From Chrysomallon squamiferum (taxonomy: Eukaryota > Mollusca > Gastropoda > Neomphalida > Peltospiridae), in the NCBI GenBank assembly GCA_012295275.1, contig CM022675.1, positions 7,153,332 through 7,173,331 on the forward strand: a stretch of 20,000 bases of DNA, given 5' to 3'. Below are positions 1-9,246 of the stretch, piece after piece. The stretch's first letter is position 1; the number at the start of each line of letters is the position of its first letter. Below the pieces are notes generated by a model, which made no database searches, was not told the origin of the DNA, and saw only the letters and a list, made by a program, of their open reading frames with translations. The position numbers were made by a program, and so were the translations under genes.

Positions 1-13
1 TAATAATGAAAAA

Positions 14-49
14 AATAATAATAATAATAATAATTATTATTATTATTAT
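14..49. repeat. AAT/ATT trinucleotide palindrome
   Basis: A run of AAT units turns directly into a run of ATT units of about equal length. On one strand this makes a nearly perfect hairpin with almost no loop. It is seen directly in the sequence. Such palindromic trinucleotide tracts can extrude as cruciforms. Confidence 0.9.
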
Positions 50-483
50 AAAAAATCAATAATAGTAATGAATTACTATTAACAACGACAACAGTAACAT
101 CCATATTTAAAAATAAAGAAATCACAAACACAGAGAAAGATGCTAGGAAAAATAAACCAGGAAATTAAGTGGATCTGTTTAAGTGGAACATTTGTGAAAC
201 ATTAACACCAGACACAAGTTTTAAACAAAATGGAGTTGAAAACCAGAAAAATGATACAGAAGAACACAGTTAACAGTTTAAGTAAAAACAAAACACATGT
301 TATAAACTCCATTGGCTTCACTTACAAAACAGACAAACATATTTTCGCTTTAAGGAAAACATTACATCTACCACCAGATGGCTGAAAAAAGTCCAGATGT
401 GACAGAAAAAAAGAAAAAAAAAATGGTTGGAAGAGGATGGAGTAGGGGGGTGGTTTAGAAGAGTTATTTTTGAATATGTGGAA
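50..483. other. AT-rich sequence with no recognisable feature
   Basis: This is A-rich, mostly non-repetitive DNA with short A runs near 405-421. No open frame of useful length, splice-like structure or known element was seen on either strand. Confidence 0.6.
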
Positions 484-826
484 ATAATAGTAATGATGAT
501 GATGATAACAGTTATTGTAGTAACAGTAGTAACAGTAATATAAATGATAATAGTAAAAGTAGTAATAGTAGTAGTAATAGTATCAATAATAATAATTGTT
601 ATAGTAATTGTAATAATGATGATGATAATAATAGTAATAAAATAGTATTAATAATAGTAATAATAATAGTGATAATAGTAATTGTAATGATGATGATAAT
701 AATAGTAATAGTAACACTAATAAAATATTAATAATAATAATGATAGTAATAATAATAGTAATAACCATAGTAATAGTAATAATAATAGTAATAGTAATAG
801 TAGTAGTAATAATAATAGTAATAATA
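484..826. repeat. Degenerate AAT/AGT/GAT trinucleotide block
   Basis: About 340 bp of interspersed AAT, AGT, GAT and AAC triplets, for example repeated TAATAGTAG and GATGATGAT. The minus strand reads as an isoleucine- and threonine-rich open frame only because triplet repeats preserve phase. It is an aged trinucleotide microsatellite. Confidence 0.9.
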
Positions 827-862
827 AAAACAATAAAGAGTAAAGGATACTTATAAAATTTT

Positions 863-969
863 AAAAAAAAAAAAAAAACCCCAGAAAATATCAAGTAAAC
901 AATAAATAATAATAAAGTAAAGAAACAAAATTCATTATTTAAAAAAAAAAGAAAAAAAAAAAAAAAAAA
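863..969. repeat. Cluster of poly(A) runs
   Basis: Homopolymer A runs lie at 863-878, 941-950 and 952-969, in A-rich DNA with AAT triplets. They could be tails of old retroposons, but no retroposon body could be recognised next to them. Confidence 0.8.
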
Positions 970-1134
970 TTAAGACAAAAAGAAGTAAATAAAAACTGTG
1001 ACAGAAGTATATTGTAAATGTATTAGCTCCATGTTGTGAATGTGTAAATAAATTGTAGTTCAGTGTATGTTTATTGTAAAAACATTAACTGTTCACTGGA
1101 AAATAGTTTATAGACATGATAGCCAAAGCAGGGC

Positions 1135-1180
1135 CAGTCCTTTATGGTTTAAACAGATAGAACCTTTAAATCTTTTTAAA

Positions 1181-1211
<31 letters not shown>

Positions 1212-1420
1212 TATTATTGTTAAATTAAAAATAAAAAAAATAACAGTCCTTTATGGTTTAAACATACTAAACCTTTAAATCTTTTTAAATTTAAAAAAAA
1301 AAAAATATTGTTAATATAAAAATAAAAAATAGCAGTCGTTTATGGTTTAAACATACAAAAGCTTTAAATCTTTTTAAATTTAAAAAAAAAAAAAAAAATC
1401 ATTGTTAAAATAAAGAAAAT
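1135..1420. repeat. Three-copy minisatellite, units 109, 89 and ~88 bp
   Basis: Three head-to-tail copies start at 1135, 1244 and 1333. Each opens with CAGTCCTTTATGGTTTAAAC (the third has CAGTCG), continues with ACCTTTAAATCTTTTTAAAT and then a poly(A) run, and ends with an ATTGTTAA-type segment and A-rich DNA. Most of the length difference is in the poly(A): 27 A in copy 1 (1185-1211) against 13-17 in the others. Outside the A tract the copies differ at only a few positions, so the tandem duplication is fairly recent. Confidence 0.92.
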
Positions 1421-2120
1421 TTATATAAAAAATAAAATAAATGAGTGAGTAAATTTGTGAAAAAGAAAAGAAAAAATAAATGGATGAAAAGAAAGAAAGA
1501 AAACATAAGAATGAATGAATGATTGCAATATTAATTTTGTTAACATATTTGTATAATGGTTATTAATGTTAATTATTTTTTTAAATTTTCCAACTTTTGT
1601 TTTTTTATTGTATTTTTTTCTTCTTCTATAACTGACATGTTTTATTTAATTCCAACTCTTTTAATTTATTATATATCCTAACATTATTAATGACTGAAAG
1701 AAAAAAAGAAAAAAAACAAGACAGAAATAATAATTAAAGCAGAAAATTGTCATTAATTTTCATACAAGACATAAAAAAATAAGAACATAATAAAAAAATA
1801 TAAAAATAACCATCTAGACTTTTCCCCCCCAAAAAAAACAACACTTAACAAGACCAGAAAATAAGAAAAAAACAACAACACTTAACATGAAAATAAGAAA
1901 GAAAAAACACATATATATAAATGATTGATTCTCTATAATCCAACAAATGATTTACATCTTATGTAAAAAAAAAAAAAAAAAAAAGACTTTAATTTTAGTA
2001 AAAAAAAGTCGAGAAAACACAAGAAGATTTAACAAATTGATTATTTTATTTAATTCAACAAGTAGGGTGGGGGGATCGGGGGGTGAGCTGTAGACAGATT
2101 AGGCTAAGAAAAATGTGAAA
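1421..2120. other. AT-rich sequence with small repeats only
   Basis: This stretch is AT-rich without a gene. It holds GAAA/GAATGA-type short repeats (1460-1520), a ~33 bp tandem duplication built on ACAACACTTAACA and GAAAATAAGAAA (about 1835-1900), and a 20-base poly(A) at 1965-1984. G-rich GGGTGGGGGGATCGGGGGG at 2065-2083 stands out in this composition. Confidence 0.7.
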
Positions 2121-2354
2121 TGACTTTCTTTAATTTGGGTTCAGACGCGAAAATAGAACAACACATTTTATAACCGACTTTCTTTAAATCCAGGAAATGG
2201 ACTCGGCATAAAGATTACGAAAAGAAAAATTGCAAACGACAGTTTAATTTTGGTACAAAAGATAAAAACAACCAGGGAAAAAATAAAAGAAAGTATTAAT
2301 AACTGAGTGACTCTCTTTAATTCTGGAGTCACTTCGGTACAGAGATAACAAAAT
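2121..2354. repeat. Diverged ~60 bp tandem repeat, four units
   Basis: Four units start at about 2121, 2175, 2237 and 2308. Each begins with a variant of YGACTTTCTTTAATT, and the later units carry a TCGGTACARAGATAACRAAA-like end. Spacing is 54, 62 and 71 bp. Similarity is visible but low, so the array is old. The last unit overlaps the dispersed 23-bp motif at 2300-2322. Confidence 0.6.
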
Positions 2355-2579
2355 GGAGAAACGGAGGGAGAATACCGGGTGATACCAAAGATAGATACCA
2401 AGTAGATACCATTTTCCACATCTGTCTTGCACACCTGACAAAAGTGATAAGCTAATTATAAATTTAAGAGAAATTCCTGCAAGAATAAACCAAAGCCTGG
2501 AATGTGTCAAAACACAAGGCAGAGCAACTATACAACTTGTCTAATGAATTATTAGCTGAACAGTGACGTATTCCATATG
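2355..2579. other. Unassigned sequence
   Basis: Mixed-composition AT-rich DNA that follows the diverged array. No gene, RNA or repeat was recognised. The minus-strand open frames that cross it have no recognisable domain. Confidence 0.5.
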
Positions 2580-2965
2580 GGTGGTGGTATATATACAAAT
2601 ATATATATATACTTACCGTGTGATATATATGAAAATATTATATATCAAAGTGTGTAATAATGTTATTACATCATTTTCTGTACCAATTATTAATATATGT
2701 GTATATAGATATGTATATATGTGTATGTATGTAAAGTATAGGCATATATGTACGAATGTGTGTATGGATATATGTATGTTATGTATGTATTTATGTGTGT
2801 GTATATATATATGTGTGTGTGTGTGTGTGGTGTGTGTGTTATGTATGTGTATATATGTGTGTGTGTGTATATATATGGATATATATATGTTATGTATGTA
2901 TATATATTTATGTATGTGTATATATGTGTGTGTGTGTATATAGATATATATATATATTGTTTTTT
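2580..2965. repeat. TATG/TG/TA compound microsatellite
   Basis: TATATA, TGTGTG and TATGTATG tracts are mixed. A second level of order is visible: a segment beginning GGATATATRTATGTTATGTA at 2766 recurs at 2877, giving a ~111 bp higher-order period. Overlapping open frames in all three phases are tyrosine/valine/cysteine runs caused by the repeat. Confidence 0.93.
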
Positions 2966-3017
2966 CTTTCTTTTTTAATTAAAGAAAGGACTACTTAATA
3001 CAATACAAAACAAATAT

Positions 3018-3395
3018 ACTGTTTTCTTATCACATTATTATTTTATAAATTATCAAAGGAAATTTTAGAAAAAATATTTTTAGATACTATTTTCTTGTCA
3101 AAATATTTTCACTGTTGAATAAAGACTCACAAAAGTTGGAGGAAAAAAATCTACTATCTTCCTTTCAACAAATCTTCATCATGAAATATCAAGATAGAAT
3201 TGGAGTAAACTAAAATATGTTTTTTTTTACCCCCCACAACTGGAGAGTGAGCTAAAATACTGTTTTCTTTAAGACATATCTGCATTGCCAATTGCCAGCT
3301 TGATGAACGTTTGTTGATCTAAGGCTTGGGGGTTGATGAGTGAATGAAAAACTGTTTTCCTGTCAACAGATCTTCACTGGACATGTGGGTAGGAT
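3018..3395. repeat. Diverged ~67 bp tandem repeat, five units
   Basis: Units begin at 3018, 3086, 3153, 3259 and 3351 with variants of ACTRTTTTCYTGTCAACA, followed by RATCTTCACTG in the better copies. Spacing is 68, 67, 106 and 92 bp, so the longer intervals hold insertions. By eye the region looks unique, and only the recurring start motif exposes it as an old array. Confidence 0.65.
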
Positions 3396-3602
3396 CATCT
3401 GTCAGGGGAAAATGAGATACCTGATGTAGGTAAAGCCATCAACCTATCAGGTAGATCAAACACACCTCTATCAGGTGTTGAAACGAACTCTTTATGCTCA
3501 ATTTACGGCCATTTTTGTTTTTTACTTTCACAGATGTTTTGGTGGTATCAGTTTAAACACAGTCTCTTTTTGTTTATTCTCTTCTTTTTTTTTAACTTTT
3601 TG
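3396..3602. other. Unassigned sequence
   Basis: Moderately complex DNA containing repeated ATCAGGT/ACCTGAT words (for example ATCTGTCAGG, ACCTGATG, TATCAGGTAG, TATCAGGTG). The 60-codon open frame running through it ends in a TTTA microsatellite and shows no domain. Confidence 0.4.
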
Positions 3603-3665
3603 TTATTTCTTTTTTTCTATTTATTTATTTAATTATTTATTTATTATTTTTATTTAATTATTTAA
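3603..3665. repeat. TTTA-type microsatellite
   Basis: Interrupted TTTA/TTAA units give a T-rich low-complexity tract. Confidence 0.8.
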
Positions 3666-3753
3666 GGTATGGTTTTAAAAAGAGATGGGGAAAAAAATTA
3701 TAAACAGAGAGAACTTTGTTTGTTTAAAGATCTGAGTGTTCAAAATTTGTTGA

Positions 3754-4060
3754 CACAGAAAAACATAGAGAAAGAGAGATATAGAGAGAGTCAGACAGAG
3801 ATGGATAAATAACAAATAAAAAAAAGACAACAGTGAGAGAGAGATGGAAAAAAACAAACAGAGAGAACTAGAAAGAGAGAGACAGAAAGAGACACAGAAA
3901 AAAGAGAGAGAGAAGAGACAGAAAGAAAAAGAGAGAGAAAGAAACTAAGGAGAGAGAAAAGAATAAAGATAGAGAGAGAGAGACACAGAGAAAGATAGAG
4001 AGAGAGAGAAAGAGTGAGAGAGTGAGAGAGAAAGAGAGAAAGTGAGAAAGTTCACATAAA
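3754..4060. repeat. GA-rich (GAGA/CAGA) tract
   Basis: The plus strand is almost entirely purine, with AGAGAG, ACAGAGA and GAAAGAGA units. Degenerate and interrupted. The minus strand translates as Ser/Leu/Phe runs, which is a repeat artefact. Confidence 0.9.
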
Positions 4061-4520
4061 TTTAAAGACAGACATACAGACATGTACAAGGTCAAATAAA
4101 TATATACATTTAATGATATAGATAAAAAATATGACACTAATAATTTTTTTAATTAATGAAATACAATCAAAGCTTTGTAAACATGACAGACATACAGACA
4201 AACACATAAAGAGAGACACGAATGGACAGATTATGTAACAGACACTCAAACAGACAGACAGACATGTACAAGATCAAATAAATATATACATTCAATGATC
4301 AGATAGAAGATTAGTCACAATGTAGCTAATATAGTCAAGATTTTTGTAAGCATGAGACACAAACAGACAAATGGACACAGACACAGATAAACACATGCAG
4401 AAGATCACATGAACAGACAGACAGACATACATCAACCAAGCAGACACATGGAGACATATAAACACATCCAAAGGGACATCATAATGGACAGATAAACAAA
4501 CAGACAGACAGATATTACAC
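4061..4520. repeat. 182 bp tandem duplication with CAGA edges
   Basis: A block starting GACATGTACAAGGTCAAATA at 4079 recurs at 4261 with few changes, followed in both by ATATATACATTYAATGAT. The two then share a CAGACA-rich end and the approximate words ATAGTCAAGATTTTTGTAAG / ACAATCAAAGCTTTGTAAAC. A weaker third start (ACACATGCAGAAGATCACAT) occurs near 4392. Units are separated by CAGACAGACA microsatellite. Confidence 0.8.
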
Positions 4521-4845
4521 AAACAACAGGTGCGATTTGCATTTTGTTGCTATCTTTTTCTTTGTTAATTTATTAGTTTGTTGAAAATTTTACAGATAAA
4601 TATTTTTTTGTTATACAGAAACAAGGTGACAGAAAGTGACAGATTTAGAAAATCAGATTTGATGGATGTTTTGTTTTCATATTTTTTTTTGACATTTATT
4701 ATTATATATGACTTCTTTTTTCTTTCTTTTTTTTCCCCTTTCTAAGTTTTTAGAGAGAAAAAATATAATTATTTGGCTTCAGTGTTTTTCTGTAGTTCAA
4801 AATCAGCAATAAAAAATGTTTGATTCATTTTATTTATGTGTAGGG
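4521..4845. other. AT-rich sequence with T runs, nothing recognised
   Basis: T-rich DNA with short homopolymers (around 4681 and 4720-4737). No gene or mobile element was recognised. Confidence 0.5.
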
Positions 4846-5220
4846 TTGTTTTGTTTATTTGTTAATTTTTTTAATTTTTTGTTAATTTATTTATTTGTTT
4901 GTTTGTTTGTTTGTTTATTTATATATTTTAATTCTCTTTCTTCTTAATTAATCAATGAAATTTGTTCGTTTGTTGGTTGATATATTTTTTTATTAATTTA
5001 TTAATTAATTAATTAATTAATTAATTTATTTATTTGTTTGTTTGTTTGTTTGTTTCTTCCTTCCTTTAATACTTTTTTGTCTATTTTATTTATTTATTAT
5101 TTACTTGTTTAGTTATTTACTTATATTTATATATTTTTTTAATTTATTTATTCATTTATTTATTTATTCATTTAATTACTTAATTATTTATTTATTTATG
5201 TATTTCATTTACTAAGTTGT
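4846..5220. repeat. TTTA / TTTG / TTAA compound microsatellite
   Basis: Long stretches of TTTA, TTTG and TTAA units. TTTG lies at about 4890-4915 and 5033-5055, TTAA at about 4992-5024, and degenerate TTTA with TTCA interruptions continues to 5210. No coding potential. Confidence 0.92.
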
Positions 5221-5305
5221 TTTTTGTTGTTGTTGTTGTTGTTTTTTTAATCAGTACAAAAATCACGAATCTCACACCAAACAACAACAAAACAACAACA
5301 AAACA
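5221..5305. repeat. Imperfect inverted repeat of TTG and CAA triplets
   Basis: A (TTG)n arm at 5224-5242 faces (CAA)n/(CAAA) arms at 5279-5305, with about 37 bp between them. If transcribed, the arms could form a stem-loop. Confidence 0.75.
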
Positions 5306-5358
5306 CTCTGAGATGTGTATTTAACAAATATTTATTCATTTCAAGCATGAGCAGAAAA

Positions 5359-5394
5359 TTAAAGTGAGTCACTCAGTTAAAGTGAGTCACTCAG
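5359..5394. repeat. Exact 18 bp direct duplication containing TGAGTCA
   Basis: TTAAAGTGAGTCACTCAG occurs at 5359-5376 and again, directly adjoining, at 5377-5394. Each copy holds TGAGTCA (5365-5371, 5383-5389), the consensus of bZIP AP-1 sites. The same motif with one or two changes occurs at 2300-2322 (minus) and 14598-14620 (plus), so it may be part of a dispersed repeat and not a regulatory site. Confidence 0.85.
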
Positions 5395-5775
5395 CTCTAT
5401 AAATTCTTTTATTCTTCGAGTTACAGTATTCAAACTTTGAGTCAAACAGAATCAGTCAGTCACTAAATTTTGCAAGGAAATAAACAAAACCGGGTTAAAG
5501 AGTATTCTGTTTATTTTTGTGAATGAAAATACCGACGTTCGCTCAAGCGTGAAATAAAGTGATATATGTATTATTAATGGTAGATTAAAGAAAGTATTAT
5601 ACAGGTGGGATAAGTGATGTCATAAATAAAACATTTTTTTTTTTTTTTTTTTTTGGTGATTTATAGCTTAATCTAGATTTTGATAAAAAGAAAAATAGAA
5701 GAAAAAAAAAATGAAAATGATGAATAAGAAATAAAGTAGGGTACAGACATTGATTTAGAAATAATAATATATCAG
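5395..5775. other. Unassigned sequence with a 21-base poly(T)
   Basis: AT-rich DNA with a short CpG-bearing stretch (CCGACGTTCGCTCAAGCG at 5532-5549), a poly(T) at 5634-5654 and a poly(A) near 5701. No gene recognised. Confidence 0.5.
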
Positions 5776-5845
5776 GGTGTGTATGTCTGTATGTCTGAGT
5801 ATTAATATAGCTGTATATAATATGTATCTATGTATGTTTGTATCC

Positions 5846-5883
<38 letters not shown>

Positions 5884-6180
5884 ATTTGTCTATATATATA
5901 CTTAATTTATATGTACACATGNTATTTCTGAATGTTGTCTTTGTATAGGTGTGTTTATGTGTGTAAATATTTATTTATCTGTGTGCGTATCTACTTATAT
6001 ATCTATGCATGAATGTATGTGTCTGTCTATATATATATGTATGTATGTACATATGTATGTATATATATGTGTATGTACATATTTCTGTATATATGTATGT
6101 ATGCATGTATTATATCTATGTGTGTATGTATGTAAAATGTACATATGTATGTATGTATGTATGTAAATATATGTGTTCAT
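5776..6180. repeat. TATG / TCTA compound microsatellite
   Basis: A perfect (TCTA)n run at about 5846-5883 sits between degenerate TATG/TGTA tracts extending to 6180. A single undetermined base, N, lies at 5922. Open frames on both strands here are repeat translations. Confidence 0.92.
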
Positions 6181-6470
6181 TTGTTCAGAATAAAAAGAAA
6201 TGGTTTAAGTAAGTGAACAAGACTGAGGCTACTGGTGGACTGTTTATGACAGATTTAGGTTAGCAGTTTGTCATTGCCAGACTTTTTGTTCTGTCACTGC
6301 CATATTGGTTCATTTCACACAGCTGGGGGGGGGGGTCTCAGACCACAGTTTTAAATTATCAGATTTACTGGATATTAATGTAATGTTATGTCTCGAATAG
6401 AATAATTTTTTAAAAATATTTCTGCTGTGATTCTATGACAATCTGTGACTAATGAATGCACTAACATTAA
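6181..6470. other. Mostly unique sequence with a G11 run
   Basis: Non-repetitive DNA with mixed composition. A homopolymer of 11 G (6325-6335) is unusual in this AT-rich setting. No open frame of note. Confidence 0.55.
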
Positions 6471-6801
6471 TGTATAAACATAAATACACTTGATATACAT
6501 ATAGATTATATACATACATGTGCATAGATACATACATGCATACATTATACAAATACACACAAACATATGTAAATACATATGCATTCACACACTGACAAAC
6601 ACACAAGTAGTTAATAAAACATAATTATATTGGCTTCTGACATATAATCTTAATCATAGATTCTCAAATACACACAGATACACACATATATAATATTATG
6701 ATATGTATATATACACATATAAATTATATTCAAAATGCAGGGTAATACAAAATATAACACACAAAGATATAAAGAAGATACAAATTCAGATGATACACAA
6801 T

Positions 6802-6832
<31 letters not shown>

Positions 6833-6834
6833 CA

Positions 6835-6873
<39 letters not shown>

Positions 6874-6990
6874 AGACACACAAGCATACAAACATACACA
6901 CACACACACACATATATACATTAACATGGATACAAACATACACACACACACACACACAGACATACATACAAAAAGACACTGAGTAATAGG
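6471..6990. repeat. CATA / CA / TA compound microsatellite
   Basis: Degenerate CATA (6471-6610), (CA)n at 6806-6830, (TA)n at 6838-6867, (CA)n at 6894-6911 and 6940-6957, joined by CATA spacers. About 110 bp near 6611-6720 is less regular AT-rich DNA. Confidence 0.9.
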
Positions 6991-7154
6991 AAATAAAAGA
7001 CACACAGAGAGGTAATCATTTCATGAAGACAAGTTTTATTGTTACACTTTGTGTTAACATGACATTTCTTTTACCTGTAGCTTCAGGTATTACAGGTAAG
7101 TTTACATGGATTTAACTGTGACCCCTCCTTTTTTTTTTTAAATTTACACCAGGT

Positions 7155-7352
7155 ATGAATGAATGAATACACAGATTAATGAATGAATGAATGCACAGAT
7201 TAATGAATGAATAAATTAATGGATACAAGAATAAATGAATGGAGGAATGGATGGATGGATGGAAGGAAGGATAGAATAAGGGATGAATGAATGGATGAAT
7301 GAATGAAAAGATAAATGAATAGTTGAATGAATAACTGAATAGATGAATGAAT
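7155..7352. repeat. GAAT/GGAT tetranucleotide block
   Basis: Degenerate GAAT units with GGAT and GGAA variants in the middle. A ~32 bp sub-duplication with ACAGATTAATGAATGAATGA is visible at the 5' end. The minus strand translates as Ile/His/Pro/Phe/Ser runs. Confidence 0.9.
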
Positions 7353-8525
7353 ATTATAATAATCACCCTTGATTTAATATTAAACATTACTTTTATGAAA
7401 TACACTTTTTACACTAAGATGATTCAAGAGGAGAAACCAGTTTTGCCATATTTCCCTGTAAATGGGAAGGTTGACATTAAGATTGCTAACTGTTAAAAAA
7501 AAAGGTAGATATTATGATATTTGAAATGTTGTAAATTTGAAAGCTATAGAATTCCAAAATGATTTTTATATATTTATTTTATTAAATTACAGCTTATTAC
7601 AATTTTATATGTTTTTATCTATAATCAAAACATACAAATTTGTAAATACCTTTTTTTTAATATTATTATTAAATACTTTAAAATTTACAAGATACATTAT
7701 ATTTAAATTTATAAACATTTTCAAATTTATACATTAAAATGATATTTACAGTCTTAATTAAAAATATCGAAATTTGTAAGGCTAATCTGTGATTTTATAT
7801 TACCAGATACCAAATATTTAAAAAAAAAAAAAATTAACTCTAAAATGGTTTTATAACCATATTTAATATTTCACAATATAATTTTTTTTTTTTTTTTTTT
7901 TTTTTATTGTCATAATATTTCATAATATTTCACAATATAATAATAATATATATATATATATATATATATATGTATTTTGTTATCTACATATGTCAGAATT
8001 TCTCAGAATAATAATAATTTTTTTTTTTATCTATCTATGTTCATATTTACAGCCTTACAAGGACTTTTTGGCTTTGTTGGTGTCACCTTCTTAATGGCAT
8101 TTATAACCCAACAATCAAATTTCAGAAGATAAAAATCTGTTGTTTAGAAAATAGTCTCGTATTTCAAGCTGGTCTCACACCAATAATAAATTTACCAAAA
8201 CTGTGAATGTCAAACGTATCTAGGAATAACGAAATATCTGGATTTTTAAAAAAAAAATGATTGCAGGATTTAACTGAGAGATCTTGACTTGATTGAGAAA
8301 AAGATTTTGAGAAATGTAAGTAATGGGTGTAAAGATGTATATAGACTGGAGATAAAAATCAAATGTATAAATAAAAATGTTTGTATCAATATAATGTGTA
8401 ATAAAAATACATGACTATAGGTTTTGGTGACACATACAAAAAAATCACACAATCAGGGTATGCATATATTAACATGAAATATATCAGTACACAAATACAT
8501 AGATTTATACAAATCTGTACAGATC

Positions 8526-8528
<3 letters not shown>
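7353..8528. other. AT-rich sequence without a gene
   Basis: Includes AAATTTRTAA-type words repeated through 7620-7780, a poly(T) at 7882-7905 and a (TA)n run at 7947-7971. Between 8040 and 8270 composition is more complex, with a short hydrophobic open stretch described under findings. No convincing gene. Confidence 0.55.
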
Positions 8529-8618
<90 letters not shown>

Positions 8619-8642
8619 TCTCTCCCTCTCTCACTCTCTCTT
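8529..8642. repeat. (CT)n microsatellite, ~114 bp
   Basis: Almost perfect CT dinucleotide repeat with a few CCT and ACT interruptions at the 3' end. A pure pyrimidine strand of this length can form triplex (H-DNA) under torsion. Confidence 0.97.
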
Positions 8643-8751
8643 CTAAAATATGCACATATTAACAGATACACGCACAGACATATTTATATACATACAGTTT
8701 CTTGTACAGTTTCTTTTTCTTTCCTTCTCTCTTGCTCATTTTCTCAAATAT

Positions 8752-9045
8752 GAACATAGATATTCACATAAAAATAAACACACATTCACATACACACAAA
8801 TATATGTATGCATGCGTAAATACTAACATTTGTAAGTATATATGGACATACATATGTTAATACACACATACATATATACTCACATATTCATACATACATA
8901 CAGACATACTTACACACAAACATCCATTCATCTGTTCATCTATAAATATACACAGACATTTACATATATGTACATATATATATATATGAGAGACACACAC
9001 ACACACACACACATGTACATGTATGCATCCATGTGGGTGAATATA

Positions 9046-9076
<31 letters not shown>

Positions 9077-9100
9077 GAGAGACACACACACACACAGACA
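8752..9100. repeat. CATA / CA / TA block with an 89 bp higher-order unit
   Basis: Degenerate CATA units followed by two copies of a TATATATATGAGAGACACAC junction, with the GAGAG at 8988 and 9077, an 89 bp offset. Each junction runs from a TA tract through GAGAG into a CA tract. Confidence 0.9.
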
Positions 9101-9199
9101 TTCAAAATCACAAATTACAAATTAATATATTAATTAATTACACTCTCATAGACACAGGAAACATTCTTATGGTTACACGCATTAAACAAACTATTGAAA

Positions 9200-9246
9200 T
9201 TAAAAAAAAAATAAAATAAAATTAAATAAATAAATAAATAAATAAA
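9200..9246. repeat. A-rich AAAT microsatellite
   Basis: An A run followed by AAAAT and AAAT units, ending in ATAAATAAACC. Confidence 0.85.

Noticed and set aside
1185-1211. Poly(A) tail of a processed pseudogene
   Set aside because: The poly(A) is inside a tandem unit present three times and no upstream coding sequence or target-site duplication is visible.
2168-2510. Two 88-codon minus-strand frames with mixed residues
   Set aside because: They overlap each other in different phases and cross a diverged tandem array; no domain is recognisable and composition is AT-driven.
5365-5389. AP-1 enhancer pair
   Set aside because: The TGAGTCA words lie in a short tandem duplication of a dispersed motif, and the other two loci lack the exact core, so binding is not the simplest explanation.
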